From Pegoplata infirma (taxonomy: Eukaryota; Arthropoda; Insecta; Diptera; Anthomyiidae), in assembly GCA_963921195.1 (NCBI GenBank), contig OY992537.1, positions 99,158,736 to 99,222,735 of the forward strand: a stretch of DNA of 64,000 bases, in the 5' to 3' direction. Position numbers and translations under genes: made by a program. How positions within the stretch are numbered: position 1 is the first letter of the stretch; each line of letters opens with the position of its first letter. Positions 35,175-45,005 of the stretch are shown in pieces. The notes beneath the pieces were generated by a model that ran no database searches, was not told where the DNA came from, and saw nothing but the letters and a program-made list of their open reading frames with translations.

Positions 35175-35450
35175 AACGACTACCGTATTGGCCCAATATC
35201 TAAATGATAACGCCAGTTGTACGTGTGCCCACGGTTCTAGCCAATGTTGGTAAACTGTGGGCAAAACAAAAAATACTGTACTGGCATAATATCTAAATGA
35301 TAACGCCAGTTGTACGTGTGCCCACGGTTCTAGCCAATGTTAGCAAACCGTATTAAAAACAAAAAATACTGTACTGGCACAATATCTAAATGATAACGCC
35401 AGTTGTACGTGTGCCCACGGTTCTAGCAAACAGTGGTCAAAACAAAAAAT
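35175..35450 (+). repeat. 93-bp subterminal tandem repeat, three units
   Basis: AATATCTAAATGATAACGCC recurs at 35195, 35288 and 35381 (93-bp period), followed each time by AGTTGTACGTGTGCCCACGG and TTCTAGCCAATGTT. CCAATGTT and the CAGTAC words link these units to the array at the other end (39825-40146). Confidence 0.7.
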
Positions 35451-35473
35451 GCTATGCGTAAACAGTACATTTT

Positions 35474-36194
35474 TATACCCTCCAACTACAGTATGGGGGT
35501 ATACTCACTTTGTCATTCCGTGTGTAACGCATCGAAATATCGGTCTAGGACCCCATAAAATATATATATTATTGATCAGTGATCGATTCTAAGACATTCT
35601 AGCGATGTCCGTCTGTCCGTCCGTCCGTCCGTCCGTCCGTCTGTCCGTCTGTCCGTCCGTCTGTGGAAGACACGATACAGTCCAAAATAAAAGTGATAGA
35701 CTCCTGAAATTTGGCACATATATGCCTTATGTTCATAGGCTGGTTAAGTTCGGAGATGGGCAAAATCGGACCAGGGGGAAAAAGTTCCCCCTTGAAGAAC
35801 TAAACAAACCTCTGAAAAATACCATATTTTTACAAGAATTTTTGTGTTTTTGTTTAACAAATCCAACATTTTTATGCCACAAGAACTTCAAGGTCCTGCA
35901 TTTGGACCCACAGAATTAGAAAAAATCGTTTTACGGTCCGCCCCCCCTTTTATGGGCGTGGAATAATTTTTTTTTTTTATATAATGATAAATTTGTATTT
36001 CTTTAGTGCAAAAAGCATAAGAATTATTTTTTTTTAACACTTATTCGAGAAGAATTGTGCCCCCCAATTACCACTACTGACCCCCCCCCCCCAAAAAAAA
36101 AAGAAGACGCCCCTGCAATTTTTTTTTTTTATTTATTTGCATGTTGGAGGGTATAAAAGATTCGGCACAGCCGAATTTAACACTCTTACTTGTT
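35474..36194 (+). mobile_element. DINE-1/Helentron-like element, full length
   Basis: TATACCCTCCAACTACAGTA start, AGCGATG + long (TCCG/TCTG)n core at 35605-35660, and 3' GTTGGAGGGTATAAAAG + ATTCGGCACAGCCGAAT + CTTACTTGTT end. The 104-codon frame from 35605 is only read-through of the GTCY core. Left flank is CACTA-element subterminal repeat and right flank is mid-transposase, so the insertion coincides with a deletion junction. Confidence 0.7.
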
Positions 36195-36421
36195 TACTTT
36201 TATACACAGCATGCCGAATTTTAGCTTCTAGCAGCCTAGCAACATTAAAAGCAGATTATGCTAAACAAATTTTAAGGACATTTGTAGAACTTATTCCTCA
36301 TTTTTATGGTCCAATTTCCCAAACAATGAGCATCCACAATCTTATTCATATTGCAGATGACGTACTCAACGTAGGAGCAAATTTATCCCAATTTTCCGCT
36401 TTTGATTTTGAAAATAGCCTA

Positions 36422-36662
36422 CACACAAAAAAATTTTTGCCAAGTACTTGGGAGGATATGCGTTTTTAAAGTTTTTTGCATATATTATGCAAAAAATAGC
36501 ATCATTTTACCAAGCTTTTATCAGAAAGTTTAGAAAATATTCATAAGAGTATTTAACCTTGTGAAACCTTAACCAAAATTATGCAAAAACTTGATAAAAT
36601 GTTACAACAACTTTAAAAACGCATATCCTCCCAAGTTATTAGTAAAAATATTTTTTTGTGTG
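36422..36662. mobile_element. TA-flanked 241-bp MITE inside the transposase
   Basis: CACACAAAAAAAT.. and complement (TTTTTTTGTGTG) lie between TA dinucleotides (36420-36421, 36663-36664). A second inner inverted repeat CTTGGGAGGATATGCGTTTT (36448) pairs with its complement at 36617-36636. Excision leaving one TA rejoins the frame as ENS-LGF-IKN, which defines the boundaries and the 2-bp duplication. Confidence 0.75.
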
Positions 36663-37060
36663 TAGGTTTTATAAAAAATATTATTAAATCTCCAACCAAT
36701 CCTATTGCCCAAATTCAAAGAAAACTGCATGTGTTTCATTCTGACACTTCCTTAAATAACATTCCACTAGTTTATCTGATCAATAAACACACTAAATATT
36801 CTCTTGGATATGTAATAGAAAGGTCTGAATCAATCGTTACTTTTTCCTGTGTTAATCTTCAAGGTTTTAAAATTACATCTGTTTCTCCCGATAATGTATG
36901 TTTACTGAGAAATGGAAATATTATAGTTGTAAAAAAAAATTTACGAGAAAACGTTCTAATTACCATTCTAAAGATATTTTTTTTAAAGGGAAACATTTTT
37001 CTTAAAATTTCTGATTATTTTGATTATCCAATGCCTTCAAGTGAAATTGGTTTGTAACAT

Positions 37061-37722
37061 CGTCAGGTGATTATTGTTTTAGCCTATACGCCATTTTTGA
37101 AAAAAATGAGTTAGGAATGCATTATATATGGCATTTTTATTTTCTTCCATATTCCAAAATCCATTTTTTAATATCTCGTATAGAATTTGAGATATTTAAC
37201 ATTGACTTTGCGCTACATCCACATTTTTTAGGTTCATTGAACATTGTTGTGCTGCATACGACAATTTTTTGCACATGGAGCAAATTTTACATACAAAAAT
37301 AACAAAATTATATTTTACTATTGTTTTGCTACATTAGCCAATGTTTGCCTTATTTTGATCATGCGCTCCCTAGATGTCAGTTACATAACTAAATTTATTT
37401 TATCTCCATTTTACAGGGTGTCTCTGTTTCATACATTTAATTTGCTCCACGCCAAAGAAAACATCACATTTAAAAAATTAAATTTGATATGGAGCACAAA
37501 ACGACACAATGATATTTTAGTAAAACCATTAAAACTTTTAATTTATAGCATTGAAAGGCATGAAAATGTATAGTTTTGTTAAAAACATATGAAGCAATTA
37601 ATTAGGAGCATTAAAAACAACTCTATCGAGTATTTTTTGAGAAAATTGATTTTAAACCTATTTCATCATTTTTCTCAAAACCGAGTTGATGGCGTATAGG
37701 CTAAAACAATAATAACCTGACG
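37061..37722. mobile_element. 662-bp MITE with CGTCAGGTGATTATTG ends
   Basis: CGTCAGGT(G/T)ATTATTG followed by TTTTAGCCTATACGCCAT forms nearly identical inverted ends of about 37 bp. ACAT flanks both sides (37057-37060, 37723-37726), a probable 4-bp duplication. The interior has an unexplained 109-codon frame (37244-37573) that I do not recognise. It splits the transposase remnant just after SSEIGL. Confidence 0.65.
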
Positions 37723-37803
37723 ACATGTTGAAAATTTAGATGAAATTTTACAGAAATTAATATAAGCATGGTTGAATCTAAATGTATTCTTACAACATCT
37801 CAT

Positions 37804-38539
37804 GGCAGAGATGCTGGCAATAAAGGAAGTGGCTGACTGGTTGAGCTGCAATGTCTTGTCTACAACCGCAGTCAACATCTATACTGACAGTCAAGCCGCG
37901 GTCAAGTCCCTGGATTCAATGTTTCTGAAAACAAGATCTGCCCTTAACTGCCGCACGTCTTTAAATGAGATGGCCAAGCAGTTTAACATACGACTCATAT
38001 GGGTCCCAGGGCACAGAGACATTCCAGGGAATTGCAAAGCCGATGAGCTTGCAAGACTAGGAACTACCTTACAGGTTCCAACAGAATTGGAATGTGTTGG
38101 TATGCCTCTAGAAACTTGCAAGCAAAACCTACGGCTTTGTTCAGCGACGGAGACTAATCAAAGATGGGCAAATGGATGGACGTGTGAGACAACACGACTG
38201 ATTTGGCCTTGTCTTAATCAGGGGCGCACAAGTGAGCTGATATCGCTTCCAAGAGGAGAGATTTCGACGGTGGTTTCTATAATTACCGGACACTGTCTTA
38301 TAGGGAAGCACGCAGAGCGGTTAAATGTGCCGTCGAATGACTTTTGCCGAAGTTGCATGGATGAAGAGGAGTTGGAAACTATCGAACACTTTATTTGCCA
38401 TTGCCCGGCACTTTCTGGTCAGCGACTTGCTTCACTGGGATCTAGGGAGCTGTACGATCTTTCTGATTTGTCGGATGTCAAAATTCAACATCTAAGGAGT
38501 TTCATAAGAAGCTCAAACTGGTTTAACGACAGGGACTAG
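37804..38539 (+). CDS. LINE ORF2 C-terminus: RNase H domain and CCHC finger (truncated)
   Basis: The frame encodes the end of a non-LTR retrotransposon polyprotein. RNase H motifs: catalytic Glu in AEMLAI, Asp in NIYTDSQAAVKSL, His in WVPGHRDIPGN and Asp in KADELAR. The first catalytic Asp (the usual xDGS motif) is missing because of truncation. About 100 residues later a C-x2-C-x10-H-x4-C finger (CRSC..EHFICHC) is followed by the usual ..ALSGQRLASLGS tail and a TAG at 38539. RNase H with this finger occurs in I, LOA and related LINE clades; I cannot choose among them. The apparent ATG (37802-37804) is formed by AT of the target duplication plus the first element base, so it is not a real start. 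Not autonomous. Confidence 0.85.
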
Positions 38540-38643
38540 TAGGGAAACCTATTACGATCCCGTGGTATCACAATGGACCTCAGAGTCTACGTGTGTTGAC
38601 GTAAAACGTCAGCAGCCACTTACAACCTAACCTAACCTAACCT
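37804..38643 (+). mobile_element. 5'-truncated non-LTR retrotransposon with 12-bp target duplication
   Basis: The segment is flanked by ACAACATCTCAT on both sides (37792-37803, 38644-38655). It starts abruptly inside a coding region, as expected for 5' truncation, and ends with a 3' UTR of about 100 bp and a short (CCTAA)n tail (38626-38643). It interrupts the final codons of the CACTA-like transposase without disturbing the frame once removed. Its composition is less AT-rich than the surroundings, consistent with recent arrival. Confidence 0.85.
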
Positions 38644-38753
38644 ACAACATCTCATAACGTAAAAATTGCAATGACACTTTTACTTGCGTAATTTAAATAC
38701 TATTTTTATTTTGTTCTGTATATAATGAGAAAATTTCATCAAAGTGTAATATT

Positions 38754-39813
38754 CCCGAGTGAAAATGACCATGTATGTTCATATATGATGCATATATGGA
38801 TGTCCATACAAGTGCATATCCGTAATTTGAGAGTACATGTACATTAATGATCATACATTGTCATACATGAATTTGTATGTAATTTTTTTTTTTTTTTCCA
38901 TAAAACGTCTATAAATTGAAATTTTTTCAAATATAAATAATTTGTACTAATTTATGACACTGATTTTATAATAAAAACTAACGAATATTTTAAAAATATA
39001 CTTTGGACTGTATGATACTTTAGGATAATCAAAGCTTCGAAGAATTAACCACTATTCGAATGAATTCACAAATAAAATACATTCGATTTTTATAGTCACT
39101 GAATACAATTATCTATAAATATCAATATTTCTTGGAATGCATTCTTTATTTCATTTATTTATTATTCATGAGACTTTTAAAAATTGAATTTATAAAAACT
39201 TACGCATTCAATTTCAAAATCGAATGAAAAAGAAACCGAATTCATGCTATATTTTAAAATCAAATATAAATTCATTCGATAAATTGTGATTGGGGAATGC
39301 AATCATTAAAGTTTAATTCAGAACACCAAATCTTATTAAGGGATGAAATCCTTCGCAGCTCTGACAGTAATACCGTCAGGGTGTTCGAATTTTCTTCTAA
39401 ATTTGGTTGTTTACGTTAGTGCCGTTCATATTCGCCTATAGAATACAACAATTATAATCAATCTTGATGATGTATGATCATTATTGTCCAACCGAACGAC
39501 TTTTTCAGACTGAACCCATACATGAACTTCGTCTAATTTTGCAAAGTTCTGCCGAACCCAAACTTTAAAAAAATTGTTTTTAAGACATGTATGCTATGCA
39601 GATGCATAGCATATATGAAGGGGTATGACATATACCTATCCACACATAGTTGAATACATTTACATATATGGAATATTACATTACTTGTGTATGTTCATAT
39701 ATGCTCACATATATGACAAACATTTCCATATATTGTTCATATACTATCATACATGGAAAGATGTATGAGCATGTATGAACATTTATGAACATACATGGCC
39801 ATTTTCACCCGGG
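38754..39813. mobile_element. MITE with CCCGAGTGAAAATGACCATG ends, CATATATG-rich
   Basis: CCCG(A/G)GTGAAAATG(A/G)CCATG with TATGTTCATA forms inverted ends; both flanks belong to one subterminal repeat unit of the CACTA-like element (GTAATATT | TTTTGTGTA). It resembles the element at 35046-44855 in termini and CATATATG composition. The interior is AT-rich without a gene; TTCATTCGA/TCGAATGAA words recur. Confidence 0.6.
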
Positions 39814-39824
39814 TTTTGTGTAAA

Positions 39825-40146
39825 AACTGCGCTTTGCCAGTACATTCTTATACTATTCGATATCTCTGCAAAGCGTAGTATTTTTTGTGTAGCCAATGTT
39901 TTGCCAGGACATTTTTTTTTGTACTCTATATGTAGTGAGAAATTTCGACAAAGCGTAGTATTTTTTGTGTAGCCAATGTTTTGCAAGTACATTTTTTTTT
40001 GTACTGTATATGTAATGAGAAATTTTGACAGAGCGTAGCATTTTTTGGGTAGCCAATGTTTTGCCAGTACATGTTTTTTTGTACTTTTCGATATTTCTGC
40101 AAAGCGTAGTATTTTTTGTGTAGCCAATGTTCTACCAGTACATTTT
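39825..40146 (+). repeat. About 78-bp subterminal tandem repeat, four units
   Basis: AGCCAATGTT(T/C)T recurs at about 39892, 39971, 40051 and 40122, each preceded by AAAGCGTAGTATTTTTTGTG and followed by (G/C)CAGTACAT(T)nGTACT. Overlapping minus frames here only reflect the repeat. Confidence 0.65.
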
Positions 40147-41115
40147 TATACCCTCCACTCTAGTGATAGAGGGTATATATAAGTTTGTCATTCCGTTTGT
40201 AACACCTCGAAATATTGGTCTAGGACCCCATAAAGTATATATATTCATGATCCTCGATCGATTTTAAGACGATCTAGCGATGTCCGTCCGTCCGTCCGTC
40301 CGTCCGTCCGTCTGTCCGTCTGTCTGTCTGTCTGTCTGTCTGTCTGTTGAAAACACGCTAACTTTTGAAAGACTTTACGGAGGCTCCTGAAGTTTGGCAT
40401 ATATGTTGGGCATTTACCTGGTCAGGTTGGTATTGCAATCCAGCGAAATCGGTCCAGTGGTTCAAAAGTTATGAGCAAAAGACTGAATTTCGGCAAGGGT
40501 TTTTCGTGAATTTATGAGATAAAAAGCACTATAACTTTCGATAATCAATTCTGAGGATGCTGAAGCTTGGCATATATATTTTTCGTTCCTCCAGCCTAGT
40601 TCGTATTGAATTTCACCCAAATCGGTCCAGTGGTTCAAAAGTTATTAGCAAAACCGTGAATATCAGATTAGCTTCACCTTAAATTCACGTGGTGAAAACC
40701 CGTTAAACCTGTTTTAAAACCATTGGTAAGTCACAAAAATATTTTAAAACGTATTTTTGTTACTCAAAAATATTTTTATACCAAAAAAAATTTTACACTC
40801 AAAAAAAAAATTAGTAATTTTTTTTTTTTTAATTTAAATTCGAAAAAAATTTACACTCAAAAAAAAAATTTGTAAATTTTTTTTTAATGTAATATTTGAA
40901 AAAATTTTACTGAGTGTAAAAAAAAAATTTACACTCAAAAAAAAATTAATATTTTTTTTTTTTTCAAAAATTACTAAAAAAAAATTTTTTTACACAAAAT
41001 AAAATATTTCTAATCATAACTGTTATTTTTTCACGTTAGTTACTATCACTTAAAATGGGCATTGTGGAGGGTATTCATAGATTCGGCCAAGTCGAATTTA
41101 ACTTTTCTACTTGTT
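40147..41115 (+). mobile_element. DINE-1/Helentron-like element, best full-length copy
   Basis: TATACCCTCCACTCTAGTGA start, TATATAAGTTTGTCATTCCG, core AGCGATG(TCCG)n(TCTG)n at 40278-40345, and two GGTCCAGTGGTTCAAAAGTT blocks. The 3' part has four ACACTCAAAAAAAAAA stretches, then GTGGAGGGTATTC, ATTCGGCCAAGTCGAAT and CTACTTGTT. It lies in the right subterminal repeats of the CACTA-like element, with flanks CAGTACATTTT and CTTTGTACCG. Useful as the reference for 34390-45005 and 24013-25943. Confidence 0.75.
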
Positions 41116-41211
41116 CTTTGTACCGTTGGCAATTTCTGGCTGGGTGGCTACATATATGAAGATATATGACCATATATGAAGCATATATGGACACATATGT
41201 ACATATATGAA

Positions 41212-41420
41212 CATATTTGTAGGCATACAGAATCATGTATGAATCATATACGTCCATATACGTAAAGTGAACCCATATGTAAATATATGGCATACATGTA
41301 CATATATGAAGCATATATGATCATATATGCTCACAAATATGTTCATATATGTACATGTATGCCATATATTTACATATGGGTTCACTTTACGTATATGGAC
41401 GTATATGATTCATACATAAT
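41212..41420. repeat. Palindromic CATATATG arm
   Basis: AGGCATACAG..ATACGTCCATATACGTAAAG and CTTTACGTATATGGACGTAT..ATTCATACA (41383-41416, continuing at 42663) form an inverted repeat within the CATATATG element. It supplies the empty site for the foldback at 41423. Confidence 0.6.
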
Positions 41421-41422
41421 TA

Positions 41423-42656
41423 TTAGGGCGTTTTTATCAAAAACTTTTTTTTGGATTTTTGCAACTCTTGAAGCGGGATATGAATTCCTATGGCCTAAAA
41501 GATTTTTGAGATTTTTTTCAGATTTTTGGAAGGTCGGGATCAACTCGCTCAAATCGATTTTATCCAAAAAATGAGGTTATGAAACATCATTTTATTTTAT
41601 TTTTTCCCCTGGTGCCTTTTTTTTACAAAACTGGATACATTACTTCTAAATGTTGCTAGCCACCTAAAAAAAAATATTCGCGGTCAAAATTATAAGTTCA
41701 AGGGTCATTAAGATGACCTTAAAAGTAAAAATTCAGAATTTCCCGTGTTTTAACCTCAATAATTCGAGAAATAAGCTATGTATGAACGTCATGTTGAATC
41801 CGTTAGATAGGTCTTTAAAACACCTTTCATTTAAAACCAATCTGACTATTGTCACTTTTGTAGAAATGTTAAAAAAAAATAAAAAAACTGTGAAAAACTC
41901 ATTTTCTCCCCCATTTTATCGAAAATTGAACTGGTGCATTAGGTAGTTTTTTTTTGTAAAGTTAAAATAATAACTTTTAAAGACTTTTTATAGATTGTAG
42001 TTAGTGTTTCCAAGCCGGTTAACCTAAAAACCGGTTTTTTGTCAAAAAAACCGGTTTGACAAAAACCCGGTTTTCCGGTTTGGAAACACTAATTGCAATC
42101 AAAAAAACTTCTTTTAAGTTTATTATTTCAACTTTACAAAAAAACTACTAATGGTTTCCCTTCGATTTTCTTTAAAATGGGGGAAAAAATGAGTTAATCT
42201 TAGTTTTTTAATATTTCTACTAAAGTGACAAATGTCATTTTGGTTTTAAATTAAAGGTATTAGAAAGACCTATCTAAGGGATTCATCATTACGTTCATAT
42301 ATTGCATATTTCTCAAATTATTAAGGTTGGAACACGGGAAATTCTGAATTTCTACTTTAAAGGTCATCTTAGTGACCCTTGAACTTACTATTTTGACCGC
42401 GAATATTTTTTTTTAGGAGGCTAGCAACATTTAGAAGTATTATATCCGGGTTTGTTAAAAAAGGCACCAGAGAACAAAAAATAAAAAAAATTATGTTTCA
42501 TAACCTCATTTTTTTGATAAAATCGATTTGAGCGAGTTGATCCCGACATTTTAAAAATCTGAAAAAAATCTCAAAAATCTTTTAGGCCATAAGATTTCAT
42601 ATTCCGCTTCAAGAGTTGCAAAAATCCAAAAAAAAGTTTTTGATGAAACGCCCTAA
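41423..42656. mobile_element. Foldback F1 with TTAGGGCGTTTTTATC ends, 6-bp duplication TAATTA
   Basis: TTAGGGCGTTT and AAACGCCCTAA bound a 1.23-kb near-complete palindrome (arms match throughout, for example TTTTGCAACTCTTGAAGCGG at 41457 against 42605-42624). TAATTA flanks both sides (41417-41422, 42657-42662). The inverted sister copy of the target at 41229-41240 has TGATTC (read on the minus strand) at the same place, giving an empty site with a 6-bp duplication. Minus and plus frames of 60-95 codons are palindrome shadows. Confidence 0.7.
42006..42096. mobile_element. Mini-element AGTGTTTCCAA..TTGGAAACACT at the foldback centre
   Basis: AGTGTTTCCAAGCCGGTT and AACCGGAAAACCGGG-type blocks end in TTGGAAACACT; AACCGGTTTTT words fill the roughly 90 bp. 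It occupies the loop of F1. It could be a separate tiny MITE or the natural loop. Confidence 0.4.
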
Positions 42657-42694
42657 TAATTATGTATGCCTACAAATATGTTCATATATGTACA

Positions 42695-44762
42695 TTAAGG
42701 GTGTTCTTAACAGTAAGGGAAAAATTTAAAGTGTTTTAATTGCTTGGCACTGGGCAAATTATTGTTCCTTTATACTAAAAACTTAAAGAAATAAAATTTG
42801 GAGTTAATCCGATAACTTTAAGTGGACGCGGAAACGGCCTGAAGTTTGAAAAACGGATTACAAGGGGAAAAAATGACTTTTTACTCGTTTTCTCAATTTT
42901 TTCGATATTTAAAGTTAAGTTTGAATTCAAATGGTTACAGAATTGTGATGTGGAGTACATTACCCTTGTAATAAGGTAATAAAAACCAAAATCGGTTAAA
43001 AATCAGCCAAGTTATAACAACTGCCCCAGGCAACTAGTGTGTGGAGGACCACTTGATCAAAGAGTTCGAGTTCATTTTTTTAAAATTATTGAAATTATCA
43101 ACTGTAGATATTTTTTTTATTCTTTAAGTCCCAATGTACTAAGGTGATAGATATTTTTCATATTGTGTTATGCTAACTTGTTTTAAATTAATGGTAAAAA
43201 GTTCTAAATTTTTTAAACCCCTTTTCAAATCTCCAATTTTAAATTTTTATTTTTTTTAACAAAAAAAATTTCAAAAATCGACCATTGGAGTATGGGATTT
43301 TTTTAAGCACATATGAGGGAATAAAAACTACAAAAATTGTAGACATTCCTTTTTTCATTAGGCTAGTTTAGCGATTTTATTTCTGCGGATTTCGAGATAA
43401 TAGTGATTTTGGTAACTTTTTAGCTTTTAGTTAATTATTTTATTTTTTTTTTAGCAAACTTCTTATGTTTTCTACCGAATTATTACAGCATAATATAGAA
43501 TACTTTATTCCTTTAATAACGGCAAAATTGAGACATGAAAAATTGACCCAGTTAAAGGTCAAATTTGCATTTTTAAAGATTAAAAGATTTTTTGGGCGGA
43601 AATTGATGAGACTCCTTGATGTTATTTTGATATGACTAAACATAAGAGGTTTAGTATTAAAATTTAGAAAATTAACCCTTAAGTGCTATTGGGGTCTATA
43701 TTTTTTTCATTTAATGGAGAAAATATAAGTATATTATTTCAAAGGGTCATGTAGACCCCAATAGCACTTAAGGGTTAATTTTCTGAATTTTAATAATAAA
43801 CCATTAAAGTTTAGACATATTAAAATAACATCAAGAAGTTTCATTAATATCCGCTCAAAAAATCTGTTAATCTTTCAAAATTCAAATTCTTTTAAAATTT
43901 GACCTTTGACCTTTAATTGGGTCAATTTTTCATGTGTCAATTTTTCCCTTATTAAAGGAATTGAAGTATTCTATACTATGCTGCAATAATTCGGTAGAAA
44001 ACACATGAAGTTTGCTAAAATAAAAAAAAAAAATTAACTAAAAGCTAAAAAAGTTACCAAAATCACTATTATCTCGAAATCCGCAGAAATAAAATCGCTG
44101 AACTAGCCTAATAAAAAAAGGAATGTCTACAATTTTTGTAGTTTTTATTCCCTCATATGTGCTTAACAAAATCCCATACTCCAATGGTCGATTTTTTAAA
44201 TTTATTTTGTTAAAAAAAATAAAAAATTAAAATTGGAGATTTGAAAAGAGGGTTAAAAAATTTCGAACTTTTTACCATTAATTTAAAACAAGTTAGCATA
44301 ACACAATATGAAAAATATCTATCACCTTAGTACATTGGGACTTAAAGAATAAAAAAATGTTGCTATAGTAGATAATTTCAATCAATTTCAAAAATGGAAC
44401 TCGAAATCTTTGATCAAGTGGTCTGCCACACGCTAGTTGCCAGGGGCAGTTGCAATAACTTGGCGGAGTTTTAACCGATTTTAGTTTTCATTGCCTTATT
44501 ACAAAGGTAATGTACTCCCCATCACAATTTTGTAACCATTTGAATTCAAACTTAACTTTAAATATCCAAAAAATTGAGAAAATGAGTAAAAAGTAATTTT
44601 TTCACCTTGTAATCCGTTTTCAAACTTCAGGTCGTTTCCGCGTCCACTTAAAGTTATCGGATTAACACAAAATTTTTTATTTTTAAGTTTTTAGTACAAA
44701 GGAACAAAATTCTGCCCAGTGAAACACAAAAATCCGAAATAAAAAAATAAAGACACCCCTAA
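42695..44762. mobile_element. Foldback F2 with TTAAGGGTGT ends, 6-bp duplication TGTACA
   Basis: TTAAGGGTGTTCTTA at the left and AAAGACACCCCTAA at the right lie between TGTACA copies (42689-42694, 44763-44768). Arms of about 1 kb match closely (GGACGCGGAAACGGCCTGAA at 42823; TTCAGGTCGTTTCCGCGTCC at 44627), with the centre at about 43720 (CCCTTAAGTGCTATTGGGGT and complement). The TTA-GGG start and 6-bp duplication suggest the same transposition type as F1, although the arms are unrelated. Confidence 0.7.
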
Positions 44763-45005
44763 TGTACATATGAGTCCATATATGGTTCATATATGGTCAT
44801 ATATGTAGCCATATATCCTCGTATATGTTTCCATATACGAACATTTTTCACCGGGTTACTAAAAAAAAAGTTTTTTTTACACAAAATAAAATATTTCTGA
44901 TCAAAAATGTTTTTTTTCACGTTAGAAAATTTACTATTACTTAAAAAGGGCATTGTGGAGGGTGTTCATGGATCGGCCAAGTCGAATTTAAGTTTTCTAT
45001 TTGTT

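Larger units (their letters stand above)
36195..38691 (+). pseudogene. CACTA/EnSpm-type transposase, C-terminal part, disrupted
   Basis: The first piece (36195-36421) reads LLYTACRILASSSLATLKA.. then FVELIPHFYGPISQTMSIHN, LIHIADDV and FSAFDFENSL. This is the pattern (YNVHxLxHLxDDV..SAFPFEN) of the DUF4218-like region of CACTA-type transposases. It continues after a MITE with GFIKNIIKSPTNPIAQIQRK (36665 on), a V.LLRNGNIIVV block and SSEIGL (37055), and after two more insertions with SKCILTTS + HNVKIAMTLLLA-stop (ending about 38691). Removing the MITE at 36422 and the LINE restores frame exactly. Between 37055 and 37750 there is a stop plus a frame shift or a very short intron. The catalytic N-terminal half is absent. 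Confidence 0.65.
35092..41144 (+). mobile_element. CACTA-like transposon with CCCAGCCAGAAA termini
   Basis: CCCAGCCAGAAA and TTTCTGGCTGGG bound 6.05 kb. Each end carries subterminal repeats (93-bp units at 35175-35450; about 78-bp units at 39825-40146, plus one at 38715-38753), a feature of CACTA/EnSpm elements. A transposase remnant lies between. The opposite arm of the host element (44790-44825) gives the empty site GGATATATGGCTACATATATG, so at most TG was duplicated. Later insertions: DINE-1 copies at 35474 and 40147, a MITE at 38754, and three insertions in the gene. Confidence 0.65.
35046..44855. mobile_element. CATATATG-rich element with CCCGGTGAAAAATG ends
   Basis: CCCGGTGAAAAATGTTCGTA at the left and its complement ending CACCGGG at 44855 start arms of about 90 bp made of CATATATG-type words (35046-35091 plus 41145-41300, and 44765-44855). 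The arms are later split by a CACTA-like transposon and two foldbacks. A related family bounds 38754-39813. No target duplication longer than TT is evident. Confidence 0.6.
34390..45005 (+). mobile_element. DINE-1/Helentron-like element split by a 9.8-kb insertion
   Basis: 34390-35045 holds the 5' portion from GTCATTCCG through AGCGATGTCCTTCC (a decayed core) and paired GGTCCAGTGGTTCA(T/A)AA blocks to the ACACTCAAAAA region. 44856-45005 holds the remaining 3' end (TTACTAAAAAAAAAG.., GTGGAGGGTGTTC, CGGCCAAGTCGAAT, CTATTTGTT). Together they line up with the uninterrupted copy at 40147-41115. Confidence 0.65.

Noticed and set aside
36137..36194. ATG at 36137 as start of the transposase-like frame
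   Set aside because: These bases belong to the DINE-1 3' end; the transposase sequence begins after 36194.
37244..37573. 109-codon frame as a gene
   Set aside because: Lies inside a 662-bp MITE between inverted ends, with no motif and no second copy to test conservation.
38626..38645. Telomeric CCTAA repeat
   Set aside because: Only a few units, placed exactly at the 3' end of a LINE and followed by its target duplication, so it is a retrotransposon tail.
39783..40127. 114-codon minus frame with internal repeats (LRFAEIS, KHWLPKK)
   Set aside because: Translation of the 78-bp subterminal repeat array of a transposon.
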